Shown piece by piece: positions 11,664 through 23,700 of a stretch of DNA of 64,000 nt. The position numbers were made by a program, and so were the translations under genes. Numbering within the stretch: the first letter of the stretch is position 1; each line of letters starts with the position of its first letter. Under the pieces are notes generated by a model. It was not told the origin of the DNA and did not search any database. It saw only the letters and a program-made list of their open reading frames with translations. The stretch is from Tethya wilhelma (lineage: Eukaryota > Porifera > Demospongiae > Tethyida > Tethyidae), in the NCBI GenBank assembly GCA_964030475.1, contig CAXIPT010000001.1, positions 2,703,075-2,767,074 on the forward strand, given 5' to 3'.

Positions 11664-14068
11664 TCTTTAAAATTTATTTATTTATTTTTTTGTCTTTTTG
11701 TCAAGACAAATAATTACTGTATTTACCTCTTTCTCTGGTTCTCTATCAGATAGAGTAACTGTATACCATTTCCTATTGGGTGCTTGTTTGTCAACCCCCA
11801 CAGCTCGCCTAAAATTGGGAAGGCGTCCTACAGGATCACTCACATAACCGACACTGGGGCTACATTTCAAAGCAAATTAACAGTAATCCTATACCAATCA
11901 TGAAAATTATGGCAAAGTATATACACACTTTGGTATTTGCATCTCATGATGGCCTTGACAACTTTCTCTAGCAGGACAGTCCCCCAACAGCATGTATTTA
12001 ATGCAGGGTGTAGTATTCTGTAAAGAAAAGCACTAATTATATGGAAACATGGCTTCATTCCTTATTCAAATGGGGTTTCTTAGAAGAGTCAGTTTAAGAT
12101 AATAAATAGTTAAATGGAATACCTGCTGTGAAAATTCTACTGTCACCCTTTCAGGAAAGCTACTATGCTTATTCTGGCTCTGGCTCTGCTGCTGTTGATT
12201 TCCATAGCTTTCTCGCCTCTTTATTACAAAGCAGTACATGTGATACGTATATGTAAGGGTTAGTATAATTATATCATGACATAAGGCTGTAACTTATTAC
12301 TTGCATAGGAGTTGAAGGGTCCAGAGGTAACGATTGTTTAGAAATTGGCATGGATATTTTAAGAGAGTTATTGTCTTGTTTCAAACTCATCTTGACAGGT
12401 TCATCAAATCTATGGCTTGTAACAAACTGTTGCTGCTGATCTAACGATCTTGGCACCTATCACAGCAAGTATATAATAAAGAATAGTACGCTGGCTTAAA
12501 CAAAACTACCCAGAAGATTATACCTGTTTAAAGTCATATGTCAATCTTATGACACCAAAACTCTGAAGTGTCTCCTTTTGCTCACTTGACAGGGGAAACA
12601 CCACAGCTTGTATAAACAGGGGAATGTGGTAACTCAACTCCAAACAGCCCTTTTCAATGGTGCACAGTTGTAGCACCTTAATGTTAAGTATGCGTTCAAT
12701 ATCTTCTAGGAAACAATTAACACTTTCCATTGTGTACAACTTCTTGACGACTGGATCCACCTTCATTACAACGTTAGGTTTGGCAGTAGAATATTCAGAT
12801 GCTGGACACTCAAAGACACTTCGTTTGCAGTACTCAGAAAGCTCATGGGCGTATTGCTGAAGATTCTGCTTGTCATTCTCAGTGCCTAGGTTTTTTGCAA
12901 TGTAGGCTGTGATTTTGTAGTAAAAGAATGAGCTATAATCTTTAAGGATAAAGAAAACATCATTGATATCAGATGCATTGTGTAGCTCTTCAAATCGCTC
13001 TTCAAACAGCTTCGGAATTTTACGTGTTTGAGTGGCTGGATAATCCATAAGTAGTGCAACCAATTCTTTGACTGGTATTCCTCGGCTAATAAGAGACATA
13101 CGAATATCATTCCTCATCTGAGCATATTTAGCGGCAATATCTTCATACTCTCTCCGAAGGCGATGTTTCAACCTTTGTTTTTCAGCGTCATCTAAGCCTT
13201 CCATATTAAGATAAGGAAACTCCATGGTCGTACTACTATCCTCTGCATTGGTATTACTAGGATCATGTCCAGTGTGGCTATGTAGAGGTGACTGCACATG
13301 TTCAGGGAGCACCAGTGGTTGTGGGTTGTGAGAAAACAAAGGAGTAGGGTCTCGGGAAGTATTTGCTGAATCGCTTAGCGATCTCTTAGGTACTAGAATA
13401 AAGATATTGATACTTTTTAGTATAAGAAATACCGTATAGCTCCAAATTTTTGTGGTTCAAAAAGTTCGTGAAAAGTCTGTCTTTGCCGTTTTGAGCTAAT
13501 TTTCGTGAATCTCGATCTCTGAAATTATATTGCCGATAATACGGTTTTCTAAATTTTCGTGGAGAAAATTTTCGTGATATATATACGGTCAAATCACGAA
13601 ATTCACGAAAATATTGTACCACGAAAATTTGGAGCTATACGGTAGAACAAAAATTATAATCCTAGCTACTTGATCATGATTACATACCATCACAACGCCT
13701 GCTTTCCATTTCATTTGCTAGTACTACTTCTTGAATGGTATTGCTTCTCAAAATTTCAACAATGTGTTTCCAACTTGGTTTGTCAGCTGTACGCAACCAT
13801 TTTGTAAGCATGATACGGAGTGAACGATTAACATTTGCTGGATTTTGTTCTGCTATCTTGTCCAGTTCAGCAACTTTGATTCCAAACTGGAGACCCAAAT
13901 CATACCACTTTGTACTGATACCAAATAATTCATCGTACACAACTGCCAAATCATCCTCACAAAGCCAATGAATGAAAGAACCTATAATAATAATAAGCAA
14001 AAGAGATAAGTTATTCATACTAGATTGATAATAGATAATCACTCACCAGCACTTGATGGCTGTACCAT
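9590..14068 (-). CDS. Gene A: death domain - FECP domain - one CCCH zinc-finger module - conserved C-terminal region
   Basis: First of three tandem paralogues; about 950-1,000 residues over some 14 exons. Exons checked from the start: 14047-14068 (MVQPSSAG), 13688-13981, 12524-13392, 12301-12456, 12123-12218, then shorter ones to the stop at 9590. The second exon encodes a death domain (LAVVYDELFGISTKWYDLGL ... PSWKHIVEILRS ... LANEME). The third begins VPKRSLSDSAN and encodes a charged helical domain with hallmarks YSSFFYY, LGTENDK, YCKRSVFECP and FPLSSEQ. At about 11935-12005 lies one CCCH finger (CIKYMLLGDC, C-x8-C-x5-C-x3-H), followed by SVGYVSDPVG, KWYTVTLSDREPEKEV and VRIVAEDAQTLDYAKKEV. 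A Lys/Arg-rich C-terminal region (LLRHKKRRAFF) ends the protein. B and C have two such modules. No helicase, PIN, PARP or kinase motif was noticed. Function unknown; an RNA-binding death-fold adaptor is inference. Confidence 0.8.
11602..11662. repeat. Poly-T tract
   Basis: Two long T runs separated by AAA, in an intron of gene A between the KWYT exon and the AED exon. This could be the A-tail of a minus-oriented retroelement, but no element body is recognised. Confidence 0.8.
13430..13644. mobile_element. MITE with 27-bp terminal inverted repeats
   Basis: The left end TACCGTATAGCTCCAAATTT matches the inverted right end ending GGAGCTATACGGTA; 26 of 27 bases agree. Both ends start with TA, as in Tc1/mariner-type insertion. 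The 215-bp body is rich in 'attttcgtga' motifs and has no open frame. It lies in the intron of gene A between the death-domain exon and the VPKRSLSDS exon. Confidence 0.8.
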
Positions 14069-14215
14069 AATCTTACCACAGAAAGAAACCCAAGAGTGAA
14101 GTCAAAGCCACCACAAGACTCAAAAAAAATTGCGGAGGATATACCATATTAGGATATTCATAACTATGAGGTATGCTAAAAATAATCACTGGAGTCATGC
14201 GATATACTGTCGCAT

Positions 14216-14242
14216 GCGCATGCGCAATTAGGGATCACGTGA
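14216..14242. promoter_or_regulatory. NRF1-type palindrome and E-box upstream of gene A
   Basis: Overlapping GCATGCGCATGCGC (GCGCATGCGC at 14216-14225) is followed by TCACGTGA at 14235-14242, about 150-175 bp before the gene A start codon. Both are plausible promoter elements; neither is proven. Confidence 0.4.
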
Positions 14243-14257
14243 AGTCATAGGACGGTT

Positions 14258-14564
14258 TCGAGAACCGAGCCAGTATCTATCAAAGAGAGCTTTTCAGTGC
14301 AAGGCTCTTGACTGATCAACACTAACCCTATTGAAAGCAAAGGTAAGTAGATCCTATAGCCTGAATCAGGACTGGAGCATATGCACTCCTGCCTGAATCT
14401 AGATGCACAATATTTTGTACAAAACTAACCTTGTGCGAAACATTCTTCTGTAAGAAGAGTTTTTAAACATCTAATTCACAAGCCTGCTGACGGTGATACT
14501 TTCAGCATCAGCTATGTCTCCAAGTACTTTAGACCAACTCACTTTTCCAAACCTTAATCGTTGC
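14258..14564 (-). pseudogene. Fragment of a gene C-like paralogue
   Basis: This stretch matches part of gene C around 20917-21165, including 'caaggctcttgactgatcaacactaaccctatt', the intron with 'cttgtgcgaaacattcttctg', and the exon 'gctgacggtgatactttcagcatcagctatgtctccaa'. Small insertions and deletions interrupt it. It is a leftover of a C-like copy between genes A and B and is joined directly to a copy of the DCAF11 tail. Confidence 0.8.
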
Positions 14565-14890
14565 TCTATGGTTCTACTTGATCATTTTGTTGTTGGCAAA
14601 TCTTTCCTTAACTCCCAGTCTTACAATAGCCTATACTAGGCTGACTCGGATGTGTCTTGACACCCTACTGAACCAGGGCAGCTGCCAGCTGGTGGCTACT
14701 TCTGTAAGTCAACCCATAGCAACAGCATGCACACATGGTTGATGCTCACTGTGCATGTGTTGTTCTCTTCTCTGTGCAGTGGGATGGCCTCCTGGAAATG
14801 TGGACTCACAAACCTCAGTCAGACTTTGTTGAGTTCAACTCTAGAGCAAGATTTGCATGCTCAATTTTGGTGATTACTGCTTTGTATGTG
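14565..14890 (+). pseudogene. Duplicated 3' end of DCAF11
   Basis: A copy of about 8775-9075, holding the last intron and the exons encoding the final blade (WDGLLEMWTHKPQ). Insertions disrupt it: extra bases in 'ctatactaggctgactcggatg' and in 'cagctgccagctggtg', and 'gcatgc' within the last exon, which changes the terminus. No upstream DCAF11 exons are present, so it cannot encode a propeller. It marks one edge of the segment that was duplicated together with the 3' half of gene A/B. Confidence 0.85.
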
Positions 14891-15375
14891 TCTACATGTG
14901 TTTATAATTTGCCTGTTTGAGTTTGAGTCAATTAATGTTATGTTGTTATATTGTTGTAAGTAGACTATACACTGTACAGTACTGCACTGCTATTAGTAAG
15001 AAAGCATTCATTGCATAATGCCATTGTGTTGTCAACTCAATGTTCACTGTCCACCATATTAAAATTTTCAATTAAACATCTTAATGGAACTCAAACAGAC
15101 ATGTACATGCATATAATTATAATAATTATTCTAAACTATAATTCACACATTAAAAGTAATACTGAAAATACTCAAAAAAAAACAACTAAAGGTAACATAA
15201 CACGACATACTTATGTTGAAAAATAAGTAAAGAATAGTATGTATATGTGTATGTATACAGTATAATAGCACCAATAATTTAGTCATGTATATTCAACATA
15301 GATCTACAAAAATAATTTGTGAAGTATTAGTGATACAAAAATACCGCCTCCTACAGACTCATAGTCATACCATTA
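14891..15375. other. Duplicated AT-rich intergenic sequence
   Basis: Diverged copy of 9063-9589 (shared landmarks 'gtttgagtttgagtcaat', 'ttgttgtaagtagactata', 'gaactcaaacagacatgtacatgca'). 3' flank of gene B. No gene seen. Confidence 0.7.
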
Positions 15376-18300
15376 TTAGGCATCCATGGCAGCATTTAGC
15401 TTCTCCAGAATGTGGATGATGTCAAACTGTTTCATGATCACTTCTGGAGTCCATTTCTCTGGAGCCCTAGCTTGTACTTCAGAGGGGATTGCACTAGGTT
15501 CAATGAGCAGCGCCAGAGCTTCTTCAGGTGGCTTTCCAGCAAATGCACACTCCCAGTAGAGATTATGAAGCTGGGGTGACATAAAATGAACCAATATGTG
15601 TAAATATTGTTAGGTTCCACAGCTAAAGTGGGTTACCTCAGCTTCACTGTGTTCTTTGTAGTCACTTGGTTGAACAGTGATATGTTCTCCAATGTACTCT
15701 GATTCTGGAAGTGTAAAGTCCCCGACAGTTGTTAAGGTCACCATGTACCTCTTGTCAATGCCACGATAGAAGAATGCCCTTCTCTTCTTGTGTCGAAGTA
15801 ATCGTAGTGACCATTCTTTGTCAGTACCATTAGGAATGAAGGACAGCATACCAGGCTCGGGCATGCTAAGAGTGGACACAAACTTTAGAGCAAATGAATC
15901 AGTGAGAGGTAACCTCTCGTAACGATTTAGACTGAATCTGATATCATGTCGCCTGTATGTAAAAGTGAAATACCGGTAATCTGATAACATGAACAGACTA
16001 TAGGTACATAACTTTTGAAATATAATTACCTGTGAAAGCACAAGATGTCAAATGTGGCTACTTTCTGCTCATTTGTCTTCACTGACAAAATCTCTGGTTT
16101 CCCATCAGTGAATTTTATGCGCAAGTCAAGCATTCCTTTGTTGAGCACAGACAATTTCATATCATATGTTTCCACAACAGATCCAGAATTCTCCAAGCAG
16201 TTCTTCTCAAGTAGGCTCAAGGAGTCTCCCTTCACTCTAACATTTTTTTAATCAACTAAAGTTATAAATCAAAAGCTATAGTATGATGGTGAAACTTACT
16301 CAGCACGAAAGTACCGCTTGTACTCATTATTTCCAAATAAGAACCTAATGAAACGTCCTGGAGATACTGCATCATCATCCAAAATACTTGATCTCGCTAT
16401 GTTTGTAAACTCACAATCACCAAATCTAAGGAAATCATTAACAATTGATCACATGCTCTTACATCCATGCAGGATGACATTATACCTCCCCTCCAACTTG
16501 GGTAGAAACTGTGTCTTGGAATGTATCCAATGGAGAGCATCCGTAAGTTGCTTCTCTATCATCATGGCATAATCTCTAGTGATTCGGACGTGAGCACTAG
16601 AAAGATGCGAGCTCTGCTGGTTTCTTGACTGATCTGGATTTTCAAGGAACTCATACACAGATAATGTTTCTTCTTGACTGAATTTAGAGAGACTTTCAAC
16701 TGTGTCTTTCTTTGCTTCACTCTCCATAGCTATAGTCTAGATAATATAATAATGTAAAGCAAATAATTATTATTTTTTCTTCCCTGCCTGACTCATTCAC
16801 TGTACCTTATCCCAGATTGCAGAAAACTTTGTTTGTGGATCTATGTATTTCTGCAAGCTCACAGGTTTGATCCTTAATGCAAGGTTAGGAATATCTAATG
16901 CTTCAGGATGAACAAAGCACCGGATAAAGTAAGTGTCTTGGATGTAATGCTGAAATGGAGAGTGAAAATTGTAAAATCTTTATTTTACTATTACAGAGAG
17001 TCAATTTTATATTCAACCAGTCTCTTACCGATTTGTTTAAATATCGCAATACATCTTTCTTAGCATACTCTAGAGCTTCATCATCTTGTGCAAAAATTTT
17101 GACCTATTATGTTATTTTGTTGGTGTTATTATTATATACCACCGATCATGAGACACAAACCTCCTTATTTGGGTCTCTATCTGACAGAGTAGTTGTATAC
17201 CACTTTCTGGAGGGAGTTCGTCTGTCGAATCCCACAGCTCGTTTACTGTCAGCAAGCTTTCCAACAGGATGGCTCACATAACCTATACTTGGGCTACATG
17301 GCATTGTATAACAGGTATCATCACATCCAATTTTAATGACCATGGAAAACAACCAAATGTGCATACTTTATTTGTCTGTCATGATTGTAACGGCATCTGT
17401 CTCTAAAGGGACATTCTCCCAGCAGCAAGTATTTAATGCATGTGGAAGGTCTCTATCAAAATAATAATTATTAGAATACACTTTTAAAATTATTCAACAA
17501 GAGCACATAATTGCTTACTTGAAATTGTTGTGGGTTTTTGAAAATCACTGTTCTGGCATAAGCAACAGCACTAGCATCTTCACCCACAACAACCACCTAG
17601 ATGAAACAATATTATATATTAATACAATAATTAATGCTTGCTTGCTTTGTATTTATATTGTACTTACTTCCTTTGTTGGATGTCGATCAGATTGCACTAC
17701 AATGTACCCTTTTCTCGCTGGACTATGTCCTTTCTTTCCAATGGGTAGTGGAAGATTCTGGTGAGGCAGTGGTACATACTCACGAACAGGACTATTACAT
17801 TATTATATAGAAGGCAAAAATAATTCATGTTCAAACAGCAACAGTTATGCTAGTATTATAGTCACTTACTTTGGCAAAATGTAATCATGCTTGAATATAC
17901 AGTCATCTCCAAATTTACAATTTCCTTGGAGCAGTAAGTATTTCAAGCAAGTGTTCTTCTTCTTTCCATGTTGAAGCTGTTGAGGATCTCTAGAAAATGA
18001 TTGACTTGGTGTACGAGTTGAAATGTACCTTCTTTGCTCCTTTGTAGCCTATTACACCAGAGAGATTAATAATGATCATTATAATCACTTCAGGAAACCA
18101 TAAGAAAACTTACTGAAATAGGCACTTTTTGAATAGGAGGCAAGGATGTTATTTGTGACTTTCTTGGGGAATTATTGTCCACTTTGAGATCACTAAATTT
18201 CATCTTAACAGGCTCATCAAAATGGGATTTTTGTTGCTGGCCTGAAGACCTTGAAAGCTGAGCCCAAAACAACATAAAATTTATAATAATACAAAGCAAT

Positions 18301-19812
18301 CATCAATGAAGTCATGGAAACATAAATGAGTATACCTCCTGTTGAGATCCAAACTGATAGTTTCCACATGCCAATCCTATCACACCTGCCCTCTGAAGCA
18401 TCTCTTCTTGCTCACTTGACAGGGGAAACACCACAGTTTGTATGAACAGAGGAACATGGTAGCTTAGCTTCAAACAACCCTTTTCAATGGTGCAAAGTTG
18501 CAGTAACTTGATATCAAGTATCTGTTCAATGTCCTCTTGAAAACCGTGTAGACTTTCAAATGTGTACAACATGTTCACCTTCTGATCTACCTTCATCACA
18601 AGGTTTGGCTTGGCAGATGAATATTCAGATGCTGGGCACTCAAAAATGCTTCGCTTGCAGTACTCTGCAAACTCTTGAGTGTATTGCTTAAGATTCTGCT
18701 TGTCATTCTCAGTGCCTAGGTTTTTTGCAATGTAGGCTGTGATGTTGTAGTAAAAGAATGAGCCATAATCTTTAAGGATAATGAATACATCATTGATATC
18801 AGATGCATCGTGTAGCTCTTCAAATCGCTCTTCAAACAACTTTACATTTTCCCTTGTTTGAGTGGCTGGATAATCCATGAGTAGTGCGACCAATTCTTTG
18901 ACTGGTATCGCTTGTTTTATAAGAGACTTTCGAATGTCACTCCTCAGCTGAGCATACTTGGCAGCTATATTTTCATACTCCCTCCGAAGACGACGTTTTA
19001 ACCTTTCTTTTTGATCGTCATCCAAGTGTTCCATATCAAGAAAACGAAACTGAAGTATTGGAGATTGTGTTGTTGTATCCCCTACAGGAGTGTTACTAGC
19101 TATAGGATCGAGTACAGAGCACCGGGGAGGTGTCTGGTGGGTGGCCATTGGTGGTGGTAAAGGGAGCTGTTCACGAGGTACCAGGGGCTGTGGTGATGCT
19201 ATGGATGAAGGTAGGTTGCGATTGTTCTTTTGGTTTGAAAGAAGAGGAGTTGTATCTCGAGGAACAGTTGCAGAATCACTCAGAGATCTCTGGGGCACTG
19301 TATATGATGTACAAGTTTGTTTGTAAAGTTATGTACAATTTAAAATTCACATTCACATTAAAGAATGAACATACCACAATGCTTCCTTTCTATGGTGCTT
19401 GCTAGTGCAGATCCTTGAATAGTAGGATTTCTCAACTTTTCAACAATAATTCCCCAAGTAGGTTGGTCAGCTGTCTTTAACCATGTCTTAAGCATCTCAA
19501 GGAGCAAACGATTGCAGTTGTTTGAATTCTCTTCTTTTATCCTGTCCAATTCAGCAACTTTAATTGAGAGCAGGAGTCCCAAATCATACCATTTTGTACT
19601 AATGTCAATCAGTTCTTCACGCACAATACCCAAATCATCCACACGGAGGCATTGATTGGAAGAGCCTATAATATTATGCAGATGAAAGCTTTAATATGTC
19701 TATACATGTTTAACATGTACACAGTCAAACAATCTATTTGCAAGTAAATTTGTTGCCATGCTGATAGTATCAGTTACAGCTTTCACTCACCAACTTCCTC
19801 AGTAGTGGCCAT
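15376..19812 (-). CDS. Gene B: death domain - FECP domain - two CCCH modules - conserved C-terminal region
   Basis: Second tandem paralogue. Exon 1 (19791-19812) encodes MATTEEVG and splices in phase 1 to the death-domain exon (about 19375-19667: LGIVREELIDISTKWYDLGL ... PTWGIIVEKLRN ... LASTIE). The next large exon (about 18340-19298) begins VPQRSLSDSATVPRD and encodes the FECP domain (YGSFFYY, LGTENDK, YCKRSIFECP, FPLSSEQEE). CCCH finger 1 lies at about 17880-17945 (CLKYLLLQGNC, C-x9-C-x5-C-x3-H) and finger 2 at about 17375-17440 (CIKYLLLGEC, C-x8-C-x5-C-x3-H). Each is followed by the GYV / SDR.P.KEV / AED segments. The C-terminal exons (15376-16730) are nearly the same as gene A's and end LEKLNAAMDA. 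The 3' half is closer to A than the 5' half is, which fits partial duplication or gene conversion. Confidence 0.8.
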
Positions 19813-20040
19813 TTTGTTGTAAACAATGGTTGTAGGGACATCACCTTGGATAATACCCACAACTGTGAATATGTTGCATATTGATTACATGTGATTATCA
19901 TGCAGGACAGTAATATAATCATGATTATAGATTATGTTTAATATTGTTCACACAGCCATAATAATTATTGTATAGCACTGTACAGAAAAATAAAACAGAT
20001 AATACAAATATGATTTTCAATAAGTAAAAAAATCAGTAAT

Positions 20041-20711
20041 TTAAAGCTCCATTCTGTCATTTACAATTTCAAGTATTTGTATAAAGTTATCTTTCTCGAA
20101 ATCCTTGATGATCTTATCTGGGGTCCATGGCTCTGGCACAGAACCACGTATCTCAGCCGGAATTGCCCCAGGTTCCAGTATATGAGCTAAGGAACCTTCA
20201 AGGGATGAGTCACGTTGATAGCCAAATGAATACTCCCATTCAAGATTGTGGACCTACACAACAAAAGAAAATTATTAATGCAGTAATAAAGGGTTACTAA
20301 CAGTATCATACCTCCATCAACAATATTAAATTACTAACAATATTAACAAACCTCCATCTCTACATGCTCAGTGTAGTCACTCGGCTCCAAGGTGAGTTGA
20401 TCCTTTCCCAAATCTTCCCGGGTAATCTCATATGTCCACACAGTCATGATAGTCACAATGTATTTGCGACTAAGGCCTTCAAAGAAGAAGGCCCTTCTCT
20501 TCTTATGTCGAATCATTCTGACTGTCCAGTCACCGTCCATTCCTTGTGGTTTAAAAGTCAGAATACCAGGTTTGGGCACATTGATCATGGCTATGATCTT
20601 CTGGACAGTAAGATTGTCAGGAGGAAGAGTGTTGTGGTAACTCAAACACATTCGGATGTCATGTTGCCTGTATGGACAGGTACGGTGACAAATTAGTTAG
20701 TACAAACAAAC

Positions 20712-20746
<35 letters not shown>

Positions 20747-23700
20747 TAGTACTTAAGTCACAACATACGTACCTGTGTAGACACAGAATGTCAAATAAAA
20801 CTGGCTTTTGCTCATCAATCTTGGCAGCAATGACATGTAGCTTGCCATGAGGGAACTTGAGCTTGATATCCAGCTCTCCAACATTCTTCACTGACAATTT
20901 GAAGTCATAGGTTTCCAGAACTGAGCCAGTATCAATCAAAGAGAGTTTTTGCAAGGCTCTTGACTGATCAACACTAACCCTATTAAAAGCAAAGGTATAG
21001 CCTGAATCTAGATGTACAATATTAAATTTTTGTACAAAACTAACCTTGTGCGAAACATTCTTCTGTAAGAAGAATTTTTAAACATCCACTTCACAAGCCT
21101 GCTGACGGTGATACTTTCAGCATCAGCTATGTCTCCAAATACTTTAGACCATATCACTTTTCCAAACCTAAAAATGTCACAAAATAACTTGTACTGCGAA
21201 TCACTTAGCATATATAGATACTATGATTTTAGGAGCTAGTAGCTTACAGACCTTCCTTCAAGCTTTGGATGATGGTGATTTTCATGCATCCATAGAAGTG
21301 CATCATATATCTGCTTCTGGATATGCTTTCTATACTCTCTGGTTATGCAAAGTTGAGCATTGGCTTTTATGAAAGACTCCTGGTTCATAGTCTGCTCAGG
21401 GTTACTCAGAAGGGAATATGTAGACGGAGGGTATCGCTCAAGATTCAGCTCTTCAAAGTTCTCAACAAGTGCTTGCTTTGCCATTGAACCTTCCATCTAA
21501 AAGTTATAATTTAACAAATTAAATCTGCCATATACAACATAATGGCTACTCTGTGTGGGCTTACTGGAGGGCAAGGCAATAGTATATGCCTGCGTTCATC
21601 AAGTTCATCTTGGCAAAAGCGTAAATAGAGATTTGGTGTCTCCACTCCAGCAGGGTTTAGATAGCATCGGATGATGTAGATGTTGTGCTATAGATGATAA
21701 TAACTATAGTAGCTGATCACAATTTATGTTTGTAAATATTTTCTTACTGCTTTACTAAGGGAGACAGTGATCTGGTCCTTTGCATACTGGAGTGTCCTAT
21801 CATCTTCAGCATAAATTTTCACCTGTGTATGAAGACCATAATTATACAGTTAAAATTGATTTAAATGAACTCAGATTCTACACCCAGATAACGATTATAT
21901 TATCAATTTCATGCTACAAACCTCTTTTTCAGGATCTCTCTCTGATGGGACACTGGTATAACATTTTCCAGTTTGTCTGTCATAACCTATTTTCCCTGTA
22001 GCTAGCTTGACATTTGGCAATTTACCAACAGGATGAGAAACATATCCAATGACAGGACTACACAGGTGAAATTTACCACACCTTAATGCAAGCCAACAAT
22101 AGCAATTACAAAGTACATTACCTCACTCGGACTTCATGTTTGTAACGACAGTTTTTAAAAGTACATTCTCCCATCAACTTGAACTGTACACAATCTTTTT
22201 GTTGTCCTTTATGGTCGACATCTTCTACATGGAGAGGCTAATGGTATAAGAAGACAACACTAATTTAACCTCGATGATATTGTATGCATAAATCAATACT
22301 TTCTTGCTGCTGGTAATTTGATTCCTTGCAAAAGTAACAGCACCGCTATCCTCTGCCATTATTTTTACCTGAATGGTTTGGTGTGCAATAAATAGTACCA
22401 CTAGTAGGTAAGTATGCAATGAGATATAACATGACATGACTTGACAGTACCTCTTCTAAAGGATTTCGATCTGATTTAACCACAACGTATGCTTTTCCAT
22501 GCTTACTGCGTCCTTTCCTTCCAATTGGAGGTCTTTGTCCAGGACATTGAGAAAGTGGCATATAACCAACGCTTGGACTGGTGGGAAAGTATTGTGAAAT
22601 TATGGTAACTAAACTATTAATTTTTGTAATCATTGTGCTACAAATTATTAATTTGACATACTTGGCTAGTGGTTCATCATGACGGAATTTACACGTGTCA
22701 CCAAATCTGCACGTCCCTGCAAGATAGTATGTCAAGCAAACTTCTTTGTGTACTTGCTGTCCAGCTAGAGGCTGCTGATAGTACTTCTTTTGAGAGTGTG
22801 AGGGCATCTCAGCTGCAGGCTTGTGAAAACTACGAGCTGCTGGTGGTGACCTTTCACCATGATGGTGTACTTTTGCTGAATCGGCAACGCTTGCATAGTA
22901 CTTAGTTGGCTAAGATTAAAGAACAATAGAGATAATAATTAATAGATGTCACATCAATCTAGCTAGAAGCCGGGAGGTAACTTACTGTGAATAATTATAT
23001 CAATCACTCACTTTCTGGTGGCTTTGTTCTTGTTTTCCAAAGCGATATCCTCCACACATCAGCCCCAGGACACCAATACTCCTGAGCCTTTCTTCTTGTT
23101 CACCTGAAAGAGGAAACAGCATACTCTGTATGAACCAAGGTAGCTGGTATCTCAACTTCAAGCATCCTTCTTCCACAGAGCAGAGTCGCAGGGTGTGTTC
23201 ACTGACATTGAGTATCTCAGCAACAGAGGCTTGAAAGTATTCAATGCTTTCGATTGTGTGTGATTTCTTTACGGTCTTGTCTACCTTCATGATCAAGTCA
23301 GCAAATTTAGGTTGTGAAGTGGAGTAAGTGGGGCATTCAAAAACGGTACGCTTGCAATAATCAGCAACTTCAAGACGATAAGTTTCAAAGTCTTCCTTAT
23401 CTTGATCCGTGCCAAGATTTTGAACAATGAAAGCAATGATGTGGTAGGAGAAGAATGATGTGTAGTCTCGAAGAATTTCAAAGATTCCAGGAATATCTTC
23501 TGTTTCCTTCAATTCGTCAAATCGATCTTCCAACAGTGGTTTGTCTTGACTGCGAGCACGAACCGGAAATGCACTTAAATTCATGAGGAGACGTGCAAGC
23601 TCTCTTGGTGTAATGTTGCGCTCAATAAGGGACCTTTGAATATTTACATTTAACTGACTAAATTTCGTGTTGATTTTCTCATAGTCTTTCTTTAGACGTC

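Noticed and set aside
13680..14042. Alternative N-terminus of gene A with a hydrophobic MNNLSLLLIIII segment
   Set aside because: It is the translated (ATA)n intron; the 22-bp exon 1 at 14047-14068 splices in phase exactly as in genes B and C.
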